DNA from: Dallia pectoralis
Taxonomy: Eukaryota; Chordata; Actinopteri; Esociformes; Umbridae
Direction of reading: 5' to 3'
Assembly (NCBI GenBank): GCA_029465975.1
Contig: CM055761.1
Location: 1,606,990 to 1,670,989 of the forward strand
DNA: 64,000 bases
Positions 51,771-64,000 of this stretch are shown here, piece after piece. The notes beneath the pieces were generated by a model that made no database searches, was not told where the DNA came from, and saw only the letters and a list, made by a program, of their open reading frames with translations. The stretch's first letter is position 1; every line of letters begins with the position of its first letter. Made by a program: the position numbers and the translations under genes.

Positions 51771-54700
51771 GTGAGTGACCGGTTTGTTCCTTTTTGCACC
51801 TGGCAATTGCCCATGCCATAACCAGGAAAACGGATGTGGTCTCAAGTCAAAAAGTAATCTGCTCCACCTTAGGATATTGTCAAACTCAAAGCAGCATACA
51901 GAGTAACCCATGCCTTTTACATAGTGTACAGTGTGTTAGCATTTCTGATTTAACCCCAACCTCTTAATGTAAATAATTGCCTCATTAATTTCCCCCTTGT
52001 AGCTGTGACCAGGTGGTCCCCCTGCCTGAACCTGCCCCTGGTCCCCCATCTCCCATCCTTCCTACTGAGAAGAAAGACACCTTGGTGCCCTTTGTTGGAC
52101 TCAATAACCTAGGAAACACCTGTTACCTAAACTGCATTCTCCAGGTAGCTACATCTCCATGTGTGTTAAGGCGTCTTCCCGGGACAACATTAGGGTTAGG
52201 CTGGATATATGTCGTTCTAATTGTTATCACATCACTACACAGGTGTTGTACTATTGCCCGGGGCTGAGAGAAGGAGTCAAGAAACTTCACCAGTTATCCA
52301 AAACCAAGGACAAGCAGAGGGAGAGGACTACTGAAAGTGACCAGGTTTTTAAAGCCATTTGTTGGTCACTTTCAGGTCACACTCTTAATTAAATAGATTT
52401 TATGAGATGTCTATTAAAGGCACGTGTGAACATAATGGGCCTCCTCTTTCATCAGTCCGATGGCCCAGAAGAGGTGGTGCCGGTGCAGATGGAGTTGCTG
52501 AGTGGTTTCCACAGTTTGATCACCTCTGTGGAGCAGCTCCAGTCCAGCTACCTGCTAAACCCTGACGAGTACACAGACACAGAGTTAGCCACGCCTCCTC
52601 GCAAACTGCTCAACACTCTGAGGTAGGACCCCAGCCCTGTAGCCCCGCGATACTGGGTGGCATTTGCTAGGCAAAATGTTCAGAATGCTTATGTCATGGG
52701 TGGCAGGGATTTCTGTTTGTCCTTGAACATGATCTGGTATATGGTGTTGTATTTTGACACTTGGACTGTTGTGTGTTAGACATCTGAATCCAATGTACGA
52801 GGGCTACCTACAGCACGATGCTCAGGAGGTGCTCCAATGCATCCTTGGGTATGTCCAGGAGGCCTCAGAGACCATCAGGAAGGAACAGGAGGTGGCTGGC
52901 CAGGATGATCAGGTCGAGGTAACCCCCGTCTGTGCATTTGGAGCTGTGAAGGAAGAGCAGGCCAAAACCACAGAAGGCTCCCTGGAAGATGACGAGGAAA
53001 CGAGTGGTAAGAGGAAGAGCGATACAGAGGCAGGCAATGCCAAGAAGAAGCCCAAAGCGCTCAAATCTGAGAAGACAGGGCTGGAAGCTGAAGAGGAAAA
53101 GCCCTTCACTCGATCCAAGAGGAAGTCCTCCAGCGGCATCACTGTAGCGCCAAAAGATCAAAGAGAAGCGGAGGGGAAGAACGAGCCAGAAGTTGTGGGA
53201 GAAAAGCAGACAAGTCACCTGGAGGTGGTCCCAAAAGAGGGGGAGGAGAAGAGGAAGAGGAGGACACGGCTGAGTTGGCTACGACCCTCGAGGAAGCAGC
53301 CCTGTATCTTCTCCAAGTTTACGAGCATGGGACGAATCAGCTGCCATGCAGGAGGGAAGTCTGAGACGCCTAAACCTGACCAGGAGGAGACGGACAGCAG
53401 CCAGCCTCAGGAGTATGCTGGAGGGAACGGGACCAACTCTGAGACGGAAACTGGAGAGGGGCCCAAAAGTCGTGGTGAGTTGTTTACTCGTGTCCTCGGA
53501 AATATACTTGATCATGTTCTGTCAGTTGTTTTTACAGTCTGGGTTTAAACACATGTCTTTCTGTGTTAAATGCTGTCCGGCTTCCTGTCCAGACTGCCTG
53601 GGTGTAGACCTGATTGAACGCCTGTTTCAGGGCCGTCTGGTGCTGAAGACGCGCTGTCTTGAGTGCGAGTGTTACACGGAGAGGAAGGAAAATTTCCAGA
53701 ACATCAGTGTCCCAGTTCAGGAGGATGAAACCAGTAGTCCGTACAGCAGCTCAGAAGGTCAGGGCTGCTATTATGTGAACCACTCCATTACAGTCTAGTG
53801 ATCATCCTATCCTGGATCAGATTTTCTCAATAATATTTCCACAGCGGTTTTGAAGTGTATTTGTAATCATTTGGTCAACATTTTGTGAGTTTTGGTGACA
53901 AATAAATGTGAACTTAGCAAATAGCATGTTTGACATTACAGACGTGAAATGTTGTAAGCTAGTTGGTTAGCAATGTAGATTGCTACATATTTAGTCACAA
54001 TACCATGTTAACGGACAAATTACTATTTTGTTCAATTACAATTTATAAGTGTTTATTTGCGAAGTGACGTGTATATATATTTTTTAGATTTTTCTTTAAA
54101 AAATACTAAAGTGTCATCCAGGATAAAATACTTATAACAGAAGTTTTCACATCCACCAAACATGCATTAAATGTCAATCCACTGATATTCAAACCATCTC
54201 ACCCAAACCCCCTGCCTGTTCTCTGCTTACCTCCCTCCAGTCTCCCCTGACCCCAAGCCAGAGCAGAAGTCTGTAATGTGGGCGATCTCCCAGTTTGCAT
54301 CAGTGGAGAGGATCATTGGAGAGGACAAGTACTTCTGTGAGACTTGCCACCATTACACCGAGGCTGAGAGGAGTCTTCTGTTTGATAAGACACCTGAGGT
54401 GGTCACCATTCACCTCAAGTGCTTTTCTGCCAACGGCCTGGAGTAAGTCTCTGCACCCCACCACGCCCGCTCCACACCACGCCCGCTTCACACCACTTAA
54501 GACTTAATCGATTTCAGTGTATGCGATACACATGTTGTGTCATTAATGTCACATTTTCCCACATGCTTAAAGTGACTCTCCCTCATGTTTAGGAGTGATC
54601 CATACGCTGGCCTGTCCAAGGTGAACACCCCCCTGCACACCCCCCTGAAGCTCTCGCTGGAGGAGTGGTGCGCGCACCCTTCGGCCACCGGAGGGCAGCA

Positions 54701-55334
54701 CTACCAGCTGTTTGCTGTGGTCATGCACAGTGGCGTCACCATCTCCAGTGGTCACTACACCACCTACATCAAGATGATGGACTTGAAGGACACCCAGATC
54801 TGCAGGCCAGTGGGGGAGAAGGGGGTGGAGACGCAAGTTGGACACCAGCAGTGTGTCGGGAAACCGGTGTTGGACTACGATGACGGCGAAGTGTCGTTCA
54901 GTCTCGGCGCGAGTGGAAATGCTAATGCTGCCATCACCACCAAGATCGGGGCCAAAAAGGTCTCTGAGGGGGTGGGACTCCTCGGGGGGCAGAGGAGCCT
55001 GTCCAGCTATGAGCTGGGGGCGAGCCAGCAGACTGTGACCCCAGACAAGGCTGCCACTACTGGGAGAGCTAAAGGAACCACCACCAGATCATCTAAACAG
55101 ACCTTCAGTGACCCGGGACAAAGCAGTAGTGGAGATGTGGTGGCAGATGTAGAGCTGGGAGCGACTGAGGAAGCTCTTAACAGTCTGCTGCAGTATGAGG
55201 GCAAGTGGATGATGTTTGATGATTCAGAGGTGAGTCTGTCTGAGGAGGAGGACTTCCTGAGAGCGTGTTCTCCAGAGACCTGCTCTACTCGTACCCCCTA
55301 TCTCTTGTTCTACAGGAGGGTTCCAGACCAGTAA
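51598..55334 (+). CDS. usp1: USP1: ubiquitin-specific protease 1
   Basis: Nuclear cysteine deubiquitinase that removes monoubiquitin from FANCD2 and PCNA; in other vertebrates it works with WDR48/UAF1. Coding exons: 51598-51770, 52003-52144, 52243-52344, 52456-52622, 52780-53474, 53593-53757, 54241-54442, 54593-55334; 2388 nt, 795 aa (human 785). Visible: N-terminal LSLKFFQKKETKRALDF; Cys box GLNNLGNTCYLNCILQ (catalytic Cys TGT at 52121); YEGYLQHDAQEVLQCILG; the basic GKRKSDTEAGNAKKKPK; zinc-binding TRCLECE and YFCETCHHYTEAE; His box SSGHYTTYIK (His at 54753); the autocleavage diglycine GLLGGQ (54984-54989); DDSEV and a C-terminal TPYLLFYRRVP. Start chosen at MPGPQ; an upstream in-frame GTG is untranslated. 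Donors at 52345 (gttttt) and 53758 (gtcagg) are weak. Confidence 0.96.
52003..52144 (+). CDS. usp1: USP1 exon with the catalytic Cys box
   Basis: 142 nt. It encodes FVGLNNLGNTCYLNCILQ with the nucleophilic cysteine, and ends exactly after ILQ in phase 0 (donor gtagct). Confidence 0.95.
52243..52344 (+). CDS. usp1: USP1 exon, VLYYCPGLREGVKKL
   Basis: 102 nt, phase 0 at both ends. It continues the catalytic domain. Its donor, CAG then gttttt, is weak. Confidence 0.88.
52456..52622 (+). CDS. usp1: USP1 exon, LLSGFHSLITSVEQLQ
   Basis: 167 nt, phase 0 to phase 2. It encodes LLNPDEYTDTELATPPRKLL, closely matching vertebrate USP1. Confidence 0.93.
52780..53474 (+). CDS. usp1: USP1 long exon with QHDAQE box and NLS insert
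   Basis: 695 nt. It starts HLNPMYEGYLQHDAQEVLQC and then covers the first insertion of the catalytic domain, rich in Lys, Glu and Ser, with the basic cluster KRKSDTEAGNAKKKPK. Phase 2 to phase 1, donor gtgagt. The insert is the least conserved part. Confidence 0.93.
53593..53757 (+). CDS. usp1: USP1 exon, LIERLFQGRLVLKTRCLECE
   Basis: 165 nt. It carries the first zinc-ribbon cysteine pair CLEC. Phase 1 at both ends; donor gtcagg is weak, but the join gives SSEVSPDPKPEQ, as expected. Confidence 0.9.
54241..54442 (+). CDS. usp1: USP1 exon, WAISQFASVERIIGEDKYFC
   Basis: 202 nt with the second CETC pair and CHHYTEAERSLLFDKTPEVV. Phase 1 to phase 2, donor gtaagt. Confidence 0.95.
54593..55334 (+). 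CDS. usp1: USP1 last exon (His box, autocleavage site, C-terminus)
   Basis: 742 nt to the TAA. It contains HTPLKLSLEEWC, HSGVTISSGHYTTYIK with the catalytic His, the diglycine LLGG at which vertebrate USP1 cleaves itself, and the acidic DDSEVSLSEEEDFL before the end. Confidence 0.96.
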
Positions 55335-55368
55335 CATCGCATCCACTGAAGGTTTGAAATGTGGCCTG

Positions 55369-55374
55369 AATAAA
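55369..55374 (+). promoter_or_regulatory. proximal USP1 poly(A) signal
   Basis: AATAAA 35 bp after the stop codon, followed by a T-rich stretch. It would give a very short 3'UTR. Confidence 0.5.
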
Positions 55375-56230
55375 ATGCAGATTTTTTTAATTTTTTATAA
55401 TTATTTTAATTTTTATTTCAACTTCCAACGGCTCCCTTTGTGCTTGGAGTCGAACATCAGTCCACGGAGTTATACCGTGCCATTCTGACTTTTGTCGTTG
55501 TGAATGTTTCTCCCTGCTACTGGTTCTCAAGTTTCAGATTTATTTTTATATAGAGCATATATTCTTGTACATGTCTTTATGATATTCCTTCTATTTGCAA
55601 GAGAGAAATGTCTTAGTGTAAATACTGTTGGACTGCCTGAAATATGATTTGCATCCATAAGATCAGTAGATCTAGATAAGCTGTCCATCTCAAGTCTTGT
55701 TCTTCATGGAAATATTTTCGGTTTAAGCTTTTGTACAAATTATTTTAAACTTCAAGCCAATCAATCACTAAAATGCTAGTACAACATTGTGTTGCAGGTC
55801 ATCTCAGGTTTGTTTTGTATAGAGGTAGGAAACGTATGTGCTGGTATCAGTCACAGATTAAACCTGGTCAATGTAATGGCAACATTACTCTTTAGTCCAT
55901 AGGTTTGTGTCTGCAAATCCTGTGTTGGCTTTTCTTTGGTGTGTTTACTGAATTTGTACAGCACCTCATTCTAGTAACCGAAGATCTGGCCATTCTGATG
56001 TGACAGATCTAGGAAAACTTACTGTAAGCAATAATGTTTTAATTTTCATCACAATTTCTATGAATGTTGTCCCTGCTGTCAAATTCTAAAGATTTAAAAT
56101 AAATGATTTGGTTTTGAAAAATGAAAAGCATACCTGTAGCTTCCTTTGTCTAGAATTTTTTCTTCTAATTTTCAGATTTGTGTGTGTGTGTGGAAACACC
56201 ATACAGAGCTCTTTACATTTGGACATTAAA
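55375..56230 (+). other. USP1 3'UTR (long form) and convergent gap
   Basis: AT-rich non-coding DNA between the USP1 stop and DOCK7 end. It is probably transcribed as a long USP1 3'UTR. Confidence 0.5.
56098..56103 (+). promoter_or_regulatory. distal USP1 poly(A) signal
   Basis: AATAAA about 760 bp after the stop. A further plus-strand copy exists near 56425. Confidence 0.5.
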
Positions 56231-56233
56231 ATA

Positions 56234-56239
56234 TTTATT
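56234..56239 (-). promoter_or_regulatory. DOCK7 poly(A) signal
   Basis: AATAAA on the minus strand about 415 bp beyond the DOCK7 stop, the only copy I see in the DOCK7 3' flank before USP1's signal. Confidence 0.5.
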
Positions 56240-56654
56240 TAGTAAAATATTTAAAGTAAACAAACTACATGACTTCAATGTTTAAAACGTTTCCCTAACT
56301 TTAAAACAAACGTAGCTCAACTATAATATATAAAGCATGATAAATAGGTGGTACATACTTGGCTTTTTGTCATTTCAGATTACATAGTTAACTTTCAAGT
56401 CATAAAATGCATTGATACAAAGTAATAAAAAACAAATGTGCACACATGAAATATGAATACAGATGACGAGTTGTACTTCGATCTACGTTGTTACACCTAC
56501 TGATTGGATAACAGGCAGTCTGTAAACAAGTATCACACTGGAATGACGTACCAGTGTGTAGTAACACTTAGCTTTCCTTCCCACTTTGAACTGGCTGACT
56601 CATAGTATTTACACTTGAATAAATTAAGGTTGTGATTCTTCAATTTCTTTCTCT

Positions 56655-63450
<6,796 letters not shown>

Positions 63451-64000
63451 CTGATGGAGGAGGAAGTGACATGTGTCTGTCAGACTGCTCCGTATGTACG
63501 CGGTGCCTCCTGATAGGACACAGCACCCCCCATGCCTGTCAGTCACTTTAAGCCCCCGCCCCTAACCGTGAGAGGACGATGACTTTGGAGAACTTGGAAT
63601 TAAGGGGAGAAACATGGGCAGAGCTCATTTGAATAATAACCAGCATTCTTTGCAACTCGGCACTTTGGTCACAGAAAATCTAGAAAAATGTATCAACTAA
63701 AGTAGATTCACAGCCACGTTAGTTATTGCATGTAAAAAAACGGCAAAACAGGGTCCTGTTAAAAATACATAATCTGTATTAAACTCAATAATGCAAAAGT
63801 ATTTGTATTTTATACTGATACATTTATGTTTAGGTAATTGCTCTCTGAGGGGACAGGTTTGGTTCTGACTCAATGAGTACACACCCATCTACTCCAGGCT
63901 CTTGGGTTTGGATCGGAGTTCCGGTGATACGTAGTGAGACGCTCTCTCTAAACCTGAACAGCACAGTACACACGCTACTCAAGGTGTAGCCAGCACAGAC
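63451..64000. other. DOCK7 intron, nothing else recognised
   Basis: No further exon is apparent before the window edge. Confidence 0.6.

Overview
The window is vertebrate genomic DNA from a ray-finned fish. It has intron-rich genes with GT-AG splice sites, Tc1-like and hAT transposon remnants of teleost type, a tRNA-headed SINE and very many mini- and microsatellites. The Tc1 and MITE sequences resemble those I know from pike and salmonid genomes, so a protacanthopterygian is my best guess. That is an inference, not a proof.

Three genes are recognisable, in the order and orientation of human 1p31. KANK4 (minus strand, 7.85-22.1 kb, complete coding sequence) encodes a KN-motif, coiled-coil and ankyrin-repeat scaffold. 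USP1 (plus strand, 51.6-55.3 kb, complete, 795 codons) encodes the nuclear deubiquitinase of FANCD2 and PCNA. The last fifteen exons of DOCK7 (minus strand, 56.65-63.45 kb) encode the DHR2 guanine-exchange region and C-terminus; the rest of the gene lies beyond the right edge. Splice phases were checked by hand. KANK4 sums to 4377 nt (1458 aa), USP1 to 2388 nt (795 aa), and the DOCK7 part to 2053 nt (about 684 aa). USP1 and DOCK7 are convergent, and their poly(A) signals are about 130 bp apart.

Layout: 0-0.4 kb Tc1 fragment; 1.4-2.1 kb minisatellite; 3.65-4.86 kb internally deleted hAT element with intact ends; 7.6-22.1 kb KANK4, with a VNTR in almost every intron; 22-35 kb probable KANK4 first intron or upstream DNA with large VNTRs, ending at a CpG-rich block with a strong minus-strand splice donor; 35-48 kb non-coding DNA with a Tc1 copy split by a 1.9-kb VNTR, long CT and G-rich tracts, MITEs and a second decayed Tc1; 48.3 kb an unidentified possible minus-strand exon; 50.8-51.5 kb USP1 promoter region; 51.6-63.5 kb USP1 and DOCK7; the last 550 bp show nothing.

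The three genes do not form an operon or a pathway; their adjacency is conserved synteny. I found no new enzymatic or defence system. The unusual content is repeat biology. Arrays occupy more than 10 kb of the window. One contains the KANK4 stop codon, several abut KANK4 splice donors, one has grown inside a transposon, and the central KANK4 exon is itself expanded by a hexapeptide repeat.
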